Below are positions 35,074 through 46,832 of a DNA stretch of 64,000 nucleotides, piece after piece. The stretch spans positions 4,394,001 to 4,458,000 of the forward strand of contig JAOTOL010001661.1 in NCBI GenBank assembly GCA_034440575.1, in the 5' to 3' direction. The number at the start of each line of letters is the position of its first letter. Positions within the stretch are counted from its first letter, which is position 1. A program made the translations under genes and the position numbers. Source of the stretch: Imbricaverruca yamaguchii (lineage: Eukaryota; Arthropoda; Thecostraca; Neoverrucidae). The notes beneath the pieces were generated by a model that was not told the DNA's origin, did not search any database, and was given only the letters and a program-made list of their open reading frames with translations.

Positions 35074-38000
35074 GGGGCATTCCACGTCAAATCGCACAAG
35101 AATTGGCTATTTTGAACCCGACCCCCTCCGATTTTGATGAAAATTGATACACCTGTAGTGCCAAGTGAACGAACCTCACACGCAAATTTTCAGCCCTGGG
35201 TGACCTCTGGGGTCAGATTTAGAGGTCATCCTAGGTCGCCTATTTTTACCGACTTGACAACAATCAAATGCATATATCTTAGATGTTCATTAACTTAGCG
35301 GAACGACATTGATGTTAAAGTGCGCAGAAATCCTTGGCCATTCAGAAATATGGCAAAAGTTGCACGTGACCTCTCCGTGACCCTTGACCTAACGAGGTCA
35401 AAGTATACAAATGCATTTTTATATATGTTTGCCTGCCCCTAATTCGACGTAACGTGGCTGAATTAATGGTCGTGATATTATCTAAGAACGTGCAAAAAAG
35501 AAAGGCGGAGACTCTAAAACTTTTTGAGATATCGGCCTTTGAGTAGGTATTGTCATAGGACCAAATCGAAGCATGCCCCGAGGCTATTTACCATATCATC
35601 GATGATAACTCTGGTTTCCTTGGTCCGATTATCGTCAAATTTGGTGGGCGAATCATCGGTGGCAAGCTGAACTATTCTCCAGATTTTCAAGTTGACCTGA
35701 CCTCACATGACCTGGCAGTGACCTCTCCATTACAAGCCAACAGGGAAACAAAAATATTTTCCTGAACAAAAAACGCTGAATTTGGCTCGTACAGGCTATA
35801 TTACCTAGTTTTAGGTTAGGCTACTCCAAACGAGCCACGTTTGATTTTGAACAAGTGTCCTCTGCAAGGTCACGTGAGGTCACTATGAGGTCATGTCACA
35901 CTTTCGTCAATAACTTTATATAGAATCAAGATAGAGAAATAATTTTAATGCCACCAAGATCCTCTGGTTAATCATGATGTATAATATGATCTAGCTAGGT
36001 CATCACTTGGCCTCGGTTTAGGGTGACCTGGAGGACAACTGGGGTCAGGATCAAATGTTCAGCTAGCTAAGTCATGTGATACATCAATCAACGCGGCCTG
36101 ACGAGGAAAATACGATTGTAACAAAATTATATTTCTATCTTTATTTTGGCAAAAGTTATTCGCAAAAAAATATGTTTCCTCGGTTTTTATTGCCTGAATA
36201 TATTGTTTCAGCTCGCGTGCGTTTCGTGCTAACATTTTATCGGGAGGGCCAGTCAATTTTTATGAGATGCACATAGCCGCGACCATAAAACGAGTTGAAC
36301 AGCAGTACAGTATATTCACGAAGAACTACCAACCTTTTTCGCCACACGTACCTCACTGCCGGAAAGCCATCTCACAACCACCATACCATTACGTGGAGAC
36401 GGAGTAACATGATGGACATTCCTTGTTCCCGGTATTGTATGAGCAGCTGCGAATCTGTCATTCAACGCTTTGGTTTCTTTGACCCACTCGGTTTTGGGAA
36501 AATACTCCAGCACGTGCCGGTGGCATGGTTTTTTACAAACTGGTCCGGTGTCTCAATCAGAGTTCCTTGCAGACTTGCCTTTTTAGCTAACCTTTTCAAC
36601 GTCCCACCAATGCCATCACACGGTCCCTTTCCGTGAGCGGTTGCGAAGAAATGCCACTCGGCGTCTATTCCAAAGTCGACGGAATGCTCTGCCAAATTTA
36701 GGAAATTCTTACAATTTTTGTATTGCGAGGCAGCCCCATCTGAAAAATAAAATATCTTCGGGGGGCGCTGGCCTAATTCTGCTTCCAGGCGCTCAGTGAG
36801 TTTTCCTTGAAACAGGTGGACAGCCACAGTATCATGCGTCAGGCAGTCGGAAATGGCAGAGTAAGAAAAATGTTTGAGGTCCCCTGCGTTGTTTCGCCAA
36901 TAAGCCACAAACGGATGGATTGTCACCTGCAGTTTGTTCCAGTGATGGGACTGTACCTCATCATGTGTAACCATAGCGTAGTTTTCGGAAAAATCTCCAA
37001 TAACAGTTACCTCTGCAGGAGCTACTGTTTCCTTTAGGCCTTTCAGATTATTGCCTTGGGCACGGGCGACAAAATCATGTTTTACAAGTATTTCCAGCTG
37101 CTCGCAAAATGATCGCACAAAATCTTCAGAAGTTTGCGTAACCACCTCTAAGGTGGACCTATCAGTGTTAGTCCACTTTCGGTACTCAATGTTATCGATT
37201 TCTCGGTTATCATACTCAGCCAAAATTTGTTCGCCGAATTCCGACACTTTTGGGCATTCTTCACATTTACGCTCCTTACAAAGGAACGATGGCGGGTTAC
37301 ACTGAACCTGAGCCAAACAATGATGATAGGATGCCAGCTGAACCCCATTCACAGTGATGTCGCTTACCTTGCCACCAGCCATCCTTAACTTCACGTTCTC
37401 ATGATGCACGCATACGCACACACAATGGGTACCGCTCGCACCTGCCAGTACACATTCCCCCGGACGTAGCTCCGCAAATTTGGAAAAACCTATTTTTTGT
37501 TGCGGGTACAGATCCTTAAAACACCGATAGGCCTCTTATAGGTTGCAGAGGATAAGGCGTTTCTGTACTCGCTCCCTTTTGCCTGTAATTTTGCTCCGGA
37601 CAGAAACGAAGTCTTTAGTTCCAGGCATTGCACGACTCACGTCTTCGCTTCTGTAGAAGTCCCTCACTAGTTCTGCAGTCTCACTTTTAAGCACTTTTCC
37701 AGGCCTCGGATTCGGAACCGAGAGGCACCCTGACGCTTCTTGCAAGCGTTTGGCGCACCTTGCTTGATGGTGCGACGCAAATTTGACGATAATCGGACGA
37801 AGGTAACCAGAGTTATCATCGATGATATGGTAAATAGCCTCGGGGCATGCATCCATATGGTCTTATGACAATACTCAAAGGCCGATATCTCAAAAAGTTT
37901 TCAAGTCTCCGCCTTTCTTTTTTGCAGGTTCTTAGATAATATCACTACTATTAATATAGCACAGTTTCGTCGAATTAGGGGCAGGCAAACATATATAAAA

Positions 38001-38333
38001 ATATATTTGTATACTTTGACCTGGTTAGGTCAAAGGTCACGGGGAGGTCACGTGCAACTTTTGCCATATTTCTTAATGGCCCAGGGCTTCTGCGCACTTT
38101 GACACCAATTTCATTCCGCTAAGTTAAATAACACCTGAGATATTTGCAATTTATTGATGTCAAGTCCGTAAAAAATCGTGACCTAGGAAGACCTCTAGAT
38201 CTGACCCCAGAGGTCACTCTGGGCTAAAAGTTGGCGTGTGGGGTTCTTTCACTTGGTACTGCAGGTGTACCAATTTTCATCAAAATCGGAGGGGGTCGGG
38301 GAATTTCTTGTGCGATTTGACGTGGAATGACCC
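35074..38333 (-). mobile_element. Sola-like DNA transposon with very long terminal inverted repeats
   Basis: The ends are GGGGCATTCCACGTCAAATC and, inverted, GGGTCATTCCACGTCAAATC. ACAT is duplicated at 35,070-35,073 and 38,334-38,337. The 960-bp relative shows a single ATGT/ACAT (25,918-25,921) at the matching place, so the boundaries are exact. The inverted repeats extend about 555 bp (to about 35,644 and 37,778). It encodes one transposase. A 4-bp duplication, GGG ends and a DDD-type protein fit the Sola superfamily as I recall its definition; the assignment needs a profile search. Confidence 0.88.
36462..37856 (-). pseudogene. Sola-like transposase, intact except for one stop codon
   Basis: One frame of 465 codons from ATG (37,854-37,856; preceded in frame by TAA) to the stop at 36,462. 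A single TAA at 37,536-37,538 (codon 107) interrupts it. Regions in order: an N-terminal MDACPEAIYHIIDD; a basic patch around KITGKRERVQKR; a SGTHCVCVCVHH strand-like core (about residue 140); a Cys cluster CKERKCEECPKVSEFG (about 195); then acidic motifs IGDFSENY (Asp about 288), FYFSDGAASQYKN (Asp about 373) and HGKGPCDGIGG (Asp about 414). These three Asp are the likely catalytic triad. The C-terminus is basic (GSKKPKR). Similar proteins are widespread in invertebrates. The first 25 or so codons lie within the terminal inverted repeat. Confidence 0.85.
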
Positions 38334-39216
38334 ACATATCTCAGGACCTGTAACAGATAGAAACAAATATCGAACGGTATTTGACAGTCCTTGAAATGCG
38401 CTACCGACAATAGGCGGTGTAATTTAAGGTCAGGTCAACCGAAACTCAGGTCAAGGTCATGAAGTCATGACCTCAGGTCATGGCCTATGGAGGTCATGTA
38501 AGGTATCAATCGACACGTCTTGACGATACAAGCACAATGACGGTACTTTCATCCTTCTAGCTTAATGCAGTGCGATGTAATGCGCATAAATGTGTAGTGA
38601 TCTCAGGTGACCTCAGAGACCTTGGTGAGGTCACTGATAAAAAAATGTCAGCGGTAGCATTGAGTACAGCTTCCATCTACATGCCACAACCGTTGTGAGA
38701 TCATTCCGAACGCAAATATATAATTAGGAAACATTTGTATATTTTACCATAGCCTTATAATGGGGAAGCCATGGCAGCGACCTGACTTAAGGTCATTGCT
38801 ACGAAAAAACCGATATACATATTATGGTCCCTGATGAGATAATGACATGCTATAAGTTTGAAATCAATCGACCAATTATTGTGGAAGTTATGCCACCAAA
38901 ACTCCGAGTGTAGTTGGGTCACTTCGCCTGACCTGGTGACCTGACCTGAGATGACCCAGGATTAAAAATGTGTGAGGATATGTGGAAAATACAAATGAAC
39001 AGCTATGCGAGGCTTGGCCTTGTTAGCCCTATTAGTTTGGCGGCAAATGAGGAAAAACCGGAGGGGGGCAGATATCTGCCCCCGGACGTGCGCGGGTTAA
39101 CCTTGTTAACCCTGCTGTAGTTAACTTTAATTTTGAATTGATGACCTCTGATTGCATCATTTCTGTTAAATTAATACTTGGTATGTATCGGCAATGGCAT
39201 TTACGCCCCGGTGGGG

Positions 39217-39412
39217 GCCGCGGTAGCTCAGTTGGTAGAGCGTTGGACTCTTGATGGCAAGATTGTGGGTTCGAATCTCATAACCGACGACATTTATCGA
39301 GTCCACCTGCGACCATCCAGAGCGAGAGGTAGGGGTTGAATGTAGTAGCTTAGCTACATCCACGCTATGTAGCTTAGCGGTTGAATGCGTCGTAAAAGAA
39401 CCCAAGGTTACT
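39217..39412 (+). mobile_element. tRNA-derived SINE (family 2)
   Basis: The head has GGTAGCTCAGTTGGTAGAGC (box A) and GGTTCGAATCTC (box B) with a CTCTTGA loop, as in tRNA-Lys. The anticodon and acceptor stems do not pair well, so it is not a working tRNA gene. The body continues with GTCCACCTGCGACCATCC and ends at AAAAGAACCCAAGGTTACTA. The 3' part is shared with 17,234 and 54,590. Confidence 0.75.
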
Positions 39413-41224
39413 ACACCCCGCCACCACCAGGAGCACCACTACTGAACGAATATACAACTACAGCAGTCTCCATTGGACTGCTCTATGAAATATTTATTTA
39501 TAAAAAAGAGAAATGGATCCGCTCAAAAACAGAAAATAGCAAAAGCACCAATAAGATAGGCTAAGCAAACACAAATGAGAGAGGGCAAAACACAACGCGA
39601 ACTGATTGGAAGAAAAAAAATCCAAGCGGCATATTTCATACCATGGTTCTTCCTTATATCAGCGATTTAAGGAAATTGTGTCAGGGATGACCCAAGACGA
39701 AGTCTCTTCTTCCCACCACATCTTGCCCTGGATGCACAATTCGCCAAACTCCAAATCAGCTCACCTCGTCTGCAAGCTCTACTACACAATTCATCTTCGC
39801 TGTACCATCTCGTCGTCTTCAAACTCCAGGGATCGCTCCAAGCACGAGTTCATTCTCGCTGCATCATCCATTCATCTTTAATTTCTGTCATCTTTCTCCA
39901 GGTCTACTCGTCATTCCATCACCAGCCGGATTCTTCACATTACCATAAGTACACTTACGTACACACACGCAAACTCAGCACACAGCTATTCGCCAGCCTT
40001 CAACACAATACGTATACAAAACATCATCCATCCCAGAAACCGCCGACATCACCGCCTGGTGACAGGCTGGATAAACCTTTCCCCTCCCTCAGAATGAGAG
40101 AAGTGTCGTGCCACGAAGTGCTCGCGTATCCCCATTATGAGTAAATCCCGCCGTTCTAAATGCGATGACGTCTTCAGTTGAGCATGACACTTCCATAATT
40201 TTAATGTTAATTTGCATGGTTCCGTGTTATGCTCTGGTGGGCTCAGGTCACGCCGTGTTATGCTCAGGAAGGTACAGATGCCCTGCGTATCTTATTTCCA
40301 GCGTTCAGCATCAGGTATTTTTTACTGAACGAGCTTACCTGCAAAATTATCGTGTTTGATGTATTTGGTTCTCAAACGGGCATCAGAGACAGTACAGAAG
40401 CATGAATTGTATTAATAGTTTACGCATTCATTTTTTTTAAACATGAAAACGGACACAAAGGAAACGAGAACGCTGTCCCTGCGCGGATGACGTCACGACA
40501 GTGCTGGCCAATGGGAGGGTGGCCGCCGATCGGGATCCGCTCCGGCGGGGAAACCGACGGAAGCCGGCTGAATGGTGTTCGGTCCGACGAACGTACCGGG
40601 ATTTTCTCCGGTCTGGTGACCGGAAAAAATATTGAGTAGATGCATGACTAAATACCAATATAGCACACATCCCAGGCCACTGAAGAGGAATCAGCCGTGA
40701 CACATGGCGCGCCCCGTCCGCATTCCTCACCGCAGACGTTGTGCGGCTAAAATCTGCAGCTGGATAAATGCGTCAAAACTAGAAAAACGTGACTAAAATA
40801 GCAAAATAATCCGTATAAAATGGCAAGATGGCATAGAGGAAAAAGCAGACAGATGAAAATTTCACAAATTAAAGCGTGCAATCGCCGAAAACAGAGCTAC
40901 GTAGCAGCGCTCGTCACATGAGTATAGACAACGTCGTCGTAATGCTGCATCATTGTCAAACGCGCCATGGCCGTGCCAATGGTTAGGCTGAAGTTAAGGC
41001 GCTGATAGCGTTTGTTAGTAGAATAAATACTCGCTCGACCTTTGGCTTCGCTGTCATTACAACTTTGATATGGTGGGAGACACAAATCAGGAAAACATGA
41101 ATGCTATTTGTATTTCAATACGGTTGTAATATACTAATTATCTTCCCGGTTATAAGACCATGGAAGAAAAACCAGGAGTCAATGCAAGGACACTGAGGTA
41201 CCACTGCCACAAGTTCCCAAACTT

Positions 41225-41228
<4 letters not shown>
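39413..41228. other. no recognised gene
   Basis: Contains a C/A-rich stretch at 39,690-40,020. A GC-rich patch lies at 40,480-40,620. No domain or transposon end was identified. Confidence 0.5.

Positions 41229-41290
<62 letters not shown>
41229..41290. repeat. (AT)n microsatellite, 31 units
   Basis: An uninterrupted AT run of 62 bp. It explains the IYIYIY frames on both strands. Confidence 0.98.
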
Positions 41291-41293
<3 letters not shown>

Positions 41294-44117
41294 TTGTTCG
41301 CCTCTTTGTATTTCACACCTCCCTCTCCCACCACAGCCACCACCAGCACTACAAGCCTGTGGCTCCGAAACCGCTTGCAAAACATTGCCTTATGGAAAGT
41401 AAAGGCGTTTCGATAGAGCCACCAGGGTGTCTACTCAAATACAGCCTTTGTCCCATCGTCGCGAAATGTCTCTCCAGACAATACGTGACTGTGGTGCCAA
41501 CTAGATGGGCCGGACCGTCCGACGACACGATGGATTCGTTTCAACACGAGCAGCTGAACTGCGTGTTGGCGCAGTCTTTTGGCACAGTCAGATACTTCAA
41601 CAGATCACAATCCTTCAGCATGTTTTAGCAACTCTGTATTATTTTTGGAGGCCGAAACCAAGCAGGATCAAGATATGTAGACACCAGTTTGATCTCCTTT
41701 TCAAGGTAATCCGCCTCGTCTGCACAATACAAGACATCATAATCGTGCGAAGCAGTCAGCCGAACTTGATTCCATCCAGGTTAACCAGTTCCCCTCGCTG
41801 GGAAGTCCGGTCGTCCCAAGTGGAGGGTAGAGAATGAGTTATGTCGGATCACAGAGGTTATTTGCGCCGCCTTTAAAGGAAGTGGGTTTTCCAAGCAAGT
41901 CTAAGGCAAAATAGTCCCTTTACTTTAAAGGATTTATACGTTATAGGGCATGTGACGTTAAGGTGGTGAAGGCGGGGGCAGGGCTGGGGACATCTCCCGA
42001 ATGTTCAGTGTTTTTGGTGCAATTTGTTCGTCTCAAGCTGCGGAAAGCTTAACTTCCATCAGAAGTGTATCGCCCAGATTAGTCGCTGTGAGCCTCAGTG
42101 TGCCGATTACCATTAATGAGCGCACGCTGACGCCCGCCGCTCGCTTGTTTCGCTTCGAGCTTCCGCTCGCCGTGGTTTGATGTCGAGATCCTAACAAGCT
42201 GATATGTCGAGATCCTAACAAGCTGCATATCGCTCATCCAGCCGGACTGAGACCGACGAATTGTCACCTTCGCTGCGCAGAAACGACGCTGGCGTTTCGC
42301 ATGTGCTATCACCGAATGCCTTCCCGTATGCTTTCCAGCCGACAGTTTCTGGTACCACGTGACTTGTCGGGAATAGGTGTGTACGGCGGAAAGTAACATG
42401 TGAGGTTGATGGTTCTCCGGATTACTGCACCCAGAGTGTGAGGCTCAAGACGGTGTACCCTACTGGAAACAGTGGCCTGCTTTTTGAGGAGCTGAAAAAT
42501 TCCAACTAGAACAACAGCATAACCATTGCTTAAACAGCTGAACAGATTGCGTGGCCCAATTCCGAAATCAGACGAAACTACGCTTAAAAGATCGGTTGGT
42601 AAACCTTGAGAATTAAATCGCACATGTGTGATGAACTCACGGCCAACTTTCGAATGACATGCGTCTCATCCATTTGAGTCGTCCGAGCCCTTCCAATGAA
42701 CCGTGACACGGGCGTGTCGCCAACACTAATTCAGCTCTGAGTGGGGCCGTCACGCAGCACACGGTTTCTGCAAATGGTGGCCATACTCCACATACACATT
42801 CCTGCACGGCCATGGCAAATTCGCCGAAATAAAAGCTCGTGCGTCCGCCATTAGCGCCATTAGCGCCATTAGGATCTGACATTAACCATGCTAATTCAAT
42901 CAATGTGTGCTGAGGCTGGCTATGGTCGAAGGAGCAGGATATGCTGCCCCAGTCCGGTGATGATATAACACCTGCCCGGTAGAGCACAACTCCAGTAGAA
43001 GACCTGTCCGACAGAACACCTTTTCGGTAGAACAGCTGTCTGGACAGAACACTGGCCAACAAAACAATTCGAAATCGCACATGCTGCATGCACATGCCGA
43101 GTTCACGACATCGTAAATGATTACCTAGCTGTCAAGCACGCTAAGTTCTTATGCTCTCCAAGCTTGCTTTCGGACTTTTCGTTACGCGAGAACGAAGTCA
43201 AATGCATAAGAGCTAAATCAGCTAAATGAGTCAATAAAATAGTCAACACTACCATTTTACAACCAATTGAAACCACCATTATTGGCAAAGTACTCTGAAA
43301 CGCAATCTAGTGCAGATGCGCATCAATGTCACGACGTCTTTCACCCATATTACCAGCGAACAACCTGCACAAGCTCTCCCGAAGTCACTGCTGACCCGTC
43401 TATGATTTCCTTAAAAATGACACCACAGAAAACGGCGCACATGAAATATTAAGTAGCAGCCGGAACTATTAATTAGCAGCATTCCGACCGCTACTATTTA
43501 TGCTAGATCAATTTCATGTTCGCAACCCCCTGCCAAAGAAGAGCAATTACTTAAGCTTGCTATCCTTCGCCAAATCTGTTCAAACATCATTTATTCCGGC
43601 GTGTGCCCATTCCGTGATGCTGTCTGCATGAATCCAGTCGTCGCTGCACAGTTCGAATATCATGAGCGAAATACCCCGAATTGGATTTCCGCGTGGCTGG
43701 CTCGTGAAAAGGTGAAGGCTGCTGCCACTTTTTGAGTGGTGAAGCAGGTCGATAATGGCCTGCCGAAGATCAGCCCAGATTCAAGGGTTTATCACACTGG
43801 AAGCAACTAGTCAGCAGAATAAGCATGCACCACAAACGCAGATGGCCCTTGTCTCCGGGTTTGCAACCGTTAGTCGGTGTTGCTGGCTGGTGTCACGCGC
43901 TGGCATCAGTGGTCGCATACATTTGCGGAATTACCCGACGATGAATACTTATATTGGAAAGGAGGCTGGAGAACCATTGGTGGAAATAACAGCTTTGCTC
44001 CACTCATGCAACAATGGGTGTTCTATGGGTTTTCCCATTCGACTTTCGACAGCTCTTTTCCTGATTTAAAAACAACTTGAGGTTTGCCCATGCGATGCTG
44101 GTAAAAAGCCTCTTCAT
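41291..44117. other. no recognised gene
   Basis: Minor features only: GCCATTAGC three times at about 42,850-42,876, and loose GTAGAACA-type words at 42,975-43,060. Frames up to about 150 codons have no family resemblance. Confidence 0.5.
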
Positions 44118-44294
44118 CAGAGGCGCAGCCAGGAGGATGACCCATCCGCAATTCCAAACACAAAAATACACTAGATGATACATGCAAAACCCTAACTTTT
44201 CGGCGCGTTTAGCGTGCCCAAAATTTTGTCTGTTTCTTGGCAGTTTTTTATTCGCCCCCACCCTCCCCTTAAGAAAGTCCTGGCTGCGCCACTG
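44118..44294. mobile_element. 177-bp hAT-type MITE
   Basis: The ends are CAGAGGCGCAGCCAGGA and, inverted, CAGTGGCGCAGCCAGGA (one mismatch in 17). The flanking eight bases are CTCTTCAT (44,110-44,117) and CTCGTCAC (44,295-44,302), six of eight identical. CAG termini and an 8-bp duplication are the hAT pattern. There is no coding capacity. Confidence 0.85.
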
Positions 44295-44302
44295 CTCGTC
44301 AC

Positions 44303-45299
44303 ACCAGGACGTCGGGCGAGTTCTCCTCCACGAAGTCGTCTCTCCAACAACATTCAATTGAGACATCCCCAGGCGCATCCTTGGCGGAACACATGTAAAT
44401 TGAGTGGCCGCCTCGTTGCCTGAAAGTCGAATGCCATCCGCTCCCTACCAGCCAACGTGAGCGACCCCGTCCTTCTTGGGGCTGGCTTGTCAGTGTAGCT
44501 TGGACATGCCTGTTAGTGGCAGCATGACTGCTCGGGTGCGGCGCTTCGTGGTCCAACTACTGCCATTAAGACTAAAACAGAACCCATTTCCGTCGGAATA
44601 GCAGCACGTAAATCTCTCAATAACACGGCCGGTCATTATTTAACGGCGCGGCCGTGCGATCTCCTGGCCTATTGGATTTGCATAGCGTCTTTGGCGCGCC
44701 GCTGATGGACCGCCGATCCGACGGCTGATCACCATTGTCTCGTGCAACCCCAGAGAATGCGCTTGGTGCGCTGCGGTGACGATATCGCTGCTCACGCACA
44801 TTGCCTGATGCCAGATGGCGTATACGACGGCTTAAAGTGCCTTCTCCTTGTGGCATCCTCTCTGGCAGATGGCAAGTTGTCTCCCCCAGGCTCTCGTACG
44901 CCTGCAGGGTTCTGATGTGCTGAATCACGTGACACAAAGCAAAAAGAGCATGCGAACGAACTGATGAAATAAACAATCCAAGTGTAATCGTAAAATACTA
45001 CAAGAAAGCAATGACTAGCCTACAGTGTGACGCAAATATAATGGAGGCGAACGACATCTAAGTAATGCTATATTAAAAATAATTAATGCAGCTTGATAAA
45101 TCACATATTTGACGGCATGAATAGATGTAGCCGACCAATGACATCAAATATACGTCACGTCATAAAAGATCAGCTCAACTAATAGAACGTCAACAACAAA
45201 CAACTAACCGGCAATGTTCCTCATGCTACTCTTGGCTGAGTGCTTCCCAAGAGCCAATGTGTTTAGAAGCCATGCTGATTACGGAAGTGTCGACTGCCA
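44303..45299. other. no recognised gene
   Basis: No long frame with domain features; nothing repeated. Confidence 0.5.
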
Positions 45300-45545
45300 T
45301 ACTGCCCAATCATCGCTGTAGACATCGTACACGGTGCAGGTGGTATGTGTGATGCAAGTAATGTTGGTGGCTTTCGGGATGAAAGTAGCGCAGGTGATGT
45401 ACCTAGGAAATGCAGACACTCCAGCTGGTGTAGGCAACAGCTGATGTAAGTGGTACAGGTGTTGTATGCGATGTAAGTGATGTAGGCGGTGCAGATGATG
45501 GAGATGTAGGTGAAGAATGTGCTGCAGGTAATGCATGTGCGATGC
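45300..45545. repeat. degenerate 9-bp-like repeat (TGATGTAGG type)
   Basis: Loose repeats of TGATGTAGG, GGTGCAGGT and GTAAGTG run through the stretch. On the minus strand they open frames rich in TYI/HLHH. The copies are too diverged for an exact unit. Confidence 0.6.
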
Positions 45546-45840
45546 AACCTATAAAACCATGTAGATGATGATAATGACTTCACCGACGCTGATGCGGATG
45601 ATGTATGCTATGCTGACGATCCATATAATGTATATGGTGAGTGAAGTAGATGGGATATGTGATATATGATGAATGAAAGAGATGCTTAAAGGAAGACAGG
45701 GACTAGCGATTTTCATCCTTAATTAAGCGTAAAGGTGGTTATGACTATGTTGTTTCCCGTGATTCTAGTGTGTCTAGAGACGAGCTGGCAAATGTTCAGC
45801 TCAGACGAGGATGCCAGCCAGCCCGAGGAACTCTCACGAT

Positions 45841-45957
45841 GTCCGCCATTCTCGGGGGACCCTCATTACATCGACCATTCACAGTGGAACCTCATGGCGT
45901 CGACCATTCTCAGGGGAACCTCATGACGTCGACCATCCTCGGGGGACCCTCATGACG
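45841..45957. repeat. 29-bp tandem repeat, about 4 copies
   Basis: Units of TCGACCATTCTCAGGGGAAC plus CTCATGACG recur from about 45,841, with GGGGGACC and GGGGAACC variants. Confidence 0.85.
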
Positions 45958-46582
45958 TTGGCTGTCGCACGCGTCGACGCGGGAATTGTGAACGGCGCAC
46001 GTGGACGCGCGATGTCTCCGCCGAGCCGAGGTGGGAGTGCGCATCAATGCCGGCCCGGGCACCTGCAGTGCCCAGGCTGGCGGCGATGCTCACACAGTGT
46101 CCACCACACACACCGGTCGGTGCCGAGTTGGCCGACATCGCCAGGGCAGGCCCGCGGTCGGCCCCGGACCACAGCCGCAGCGCCCCGCTCCTCGCCCGCG
46201 TCCGGCCGCGCAGCAAAGCGCGGGTGTGATCCTTGGACTGTGGCTGCCTCGCGCTCGCCCAGACTGCTGGCGCCGGCAAAATGTCACCGCCTGCCACGAT
46301 GCACGGAGCATCGCAGTAAGAGAAGGTCGACAAATCAGCAGGCTGCCATCGAGCTTCTTTTCACGTGCGGGATGTTGGAGAGGATTCTCCGGGGCAGCGG
46401 ATAGGACAAGCTCAAGCAATGTGGTGAAATCCAGTATCGGGGATTGCTGTATATACAACCACCTTAGCCTGGGACTCAGGCTCTTGACAAGGCTGAACGT
46501 GATTTAAAGTCTGACAAAACAAAAAGCCCAACAGCTTCACGTTCGCCATCTGTCATTACTCTTCTCCTCATCGCATTTCATA
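45958..46582. other. GC-rich stretch, no recognised gene
   Basis: Bases 45,970-46,300 are GC- and CpG-rich and open in most frames. No domain was recognised. Confidence 0.4.
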
Positions 46583-46594
46583 AGCTGTGATTAG

Positions 46595-46820
46595 TTTGTT
46601 TGTTTGTTTGTTTATTAGGTGATTCACGACGCACTTTATGCACATTCACGCACATTCACGTTCATTCACATGCATCTTGCACGATGACGGCTAATGGCGC
46701 GCCCACACTGTCTCGCCGGTGGGCCGCGGGATTGGGAAATGTCCCAGTGGTGCGAGTATTGAACCGGGGACCTTTGGTACCCAGATATCAACACCTTAAC
46801 CATTCGGCCATCCCGCCCCA
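46595..46820 (-). mobile_element. tRNA-derived SINE (family 1)
   Basis: On the minus strand: GGCCGAATGGTTAAGG (box A), CCCGGTTCAATACTC (box B), a body with GTGGGCGCGCCATTAGCC, and a tail of AATAAACAAACAAAC. An ACATTCACG-type word is repeated three times within the body. The flanks AGCTGTGATTAG (46,583-46,594) and AACCGTGGTTAG (46,821-46,832) look like an aged target duplication. Confidence 0.88.
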
Positions 46821-46832
46821 AACCGTGGTTAG

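Larger units (their letters stand above)
34832..39096. mobile_element. TTAA-type transposon, 4.27 kb because of an inner insertion
   Basis: The terminal inverted repeats are CACTCGCACGTCCGG and CCCGCGCACGTCCGG, with TTAA on both sides. Just inside each end is a palindrome around GGGGCAGA/TCTGCCCC. Removing the inner element (35,074-38,333) and one ACAT leaves about 1.0 kb that aligns end to end with the 960-bp copy at 25,194 in inverted orientation. By itself it has no coding capacity. Confidence 0.9.
34581..39172 (-). mobile_element. CR1-like LINE 3' end (copy C), split by a nested transposon
   Basis: The 3' tail (CATAAAGACATAAAG, from 34,581) and C-terminal coding part (FFTNRVVLHWNQLPE, SSSTLNIFK) run to 34,827. 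The next CR1 bases (CCTTGTTAACCCTGCTG) resume at 39,101 and end at about 39,172. TTAA stands at both junctions (34,828-34,831 and 39,097-39,100), while copy A has one TTAA there (23,659). The CR1 fragment is therefore an interrupted, 5'-truncated copy of roughly 320 bp. Confidence 0.92.

Noticed and set aside
34832..39096. Reading the whole 4.27-kb TTAA-flanked unit as one autonomous transposon carrying its transposase
   Set aside because: The ACAT duplication and the 960-bp empty-site relative show that the transposase belongs to a separate inner element.
39217..39293. A tRNA-Lys gene
   Set aside because: Boxes A and B are present, but the anticodon and acceptor stems do not pair, and SINE body sequence follows.
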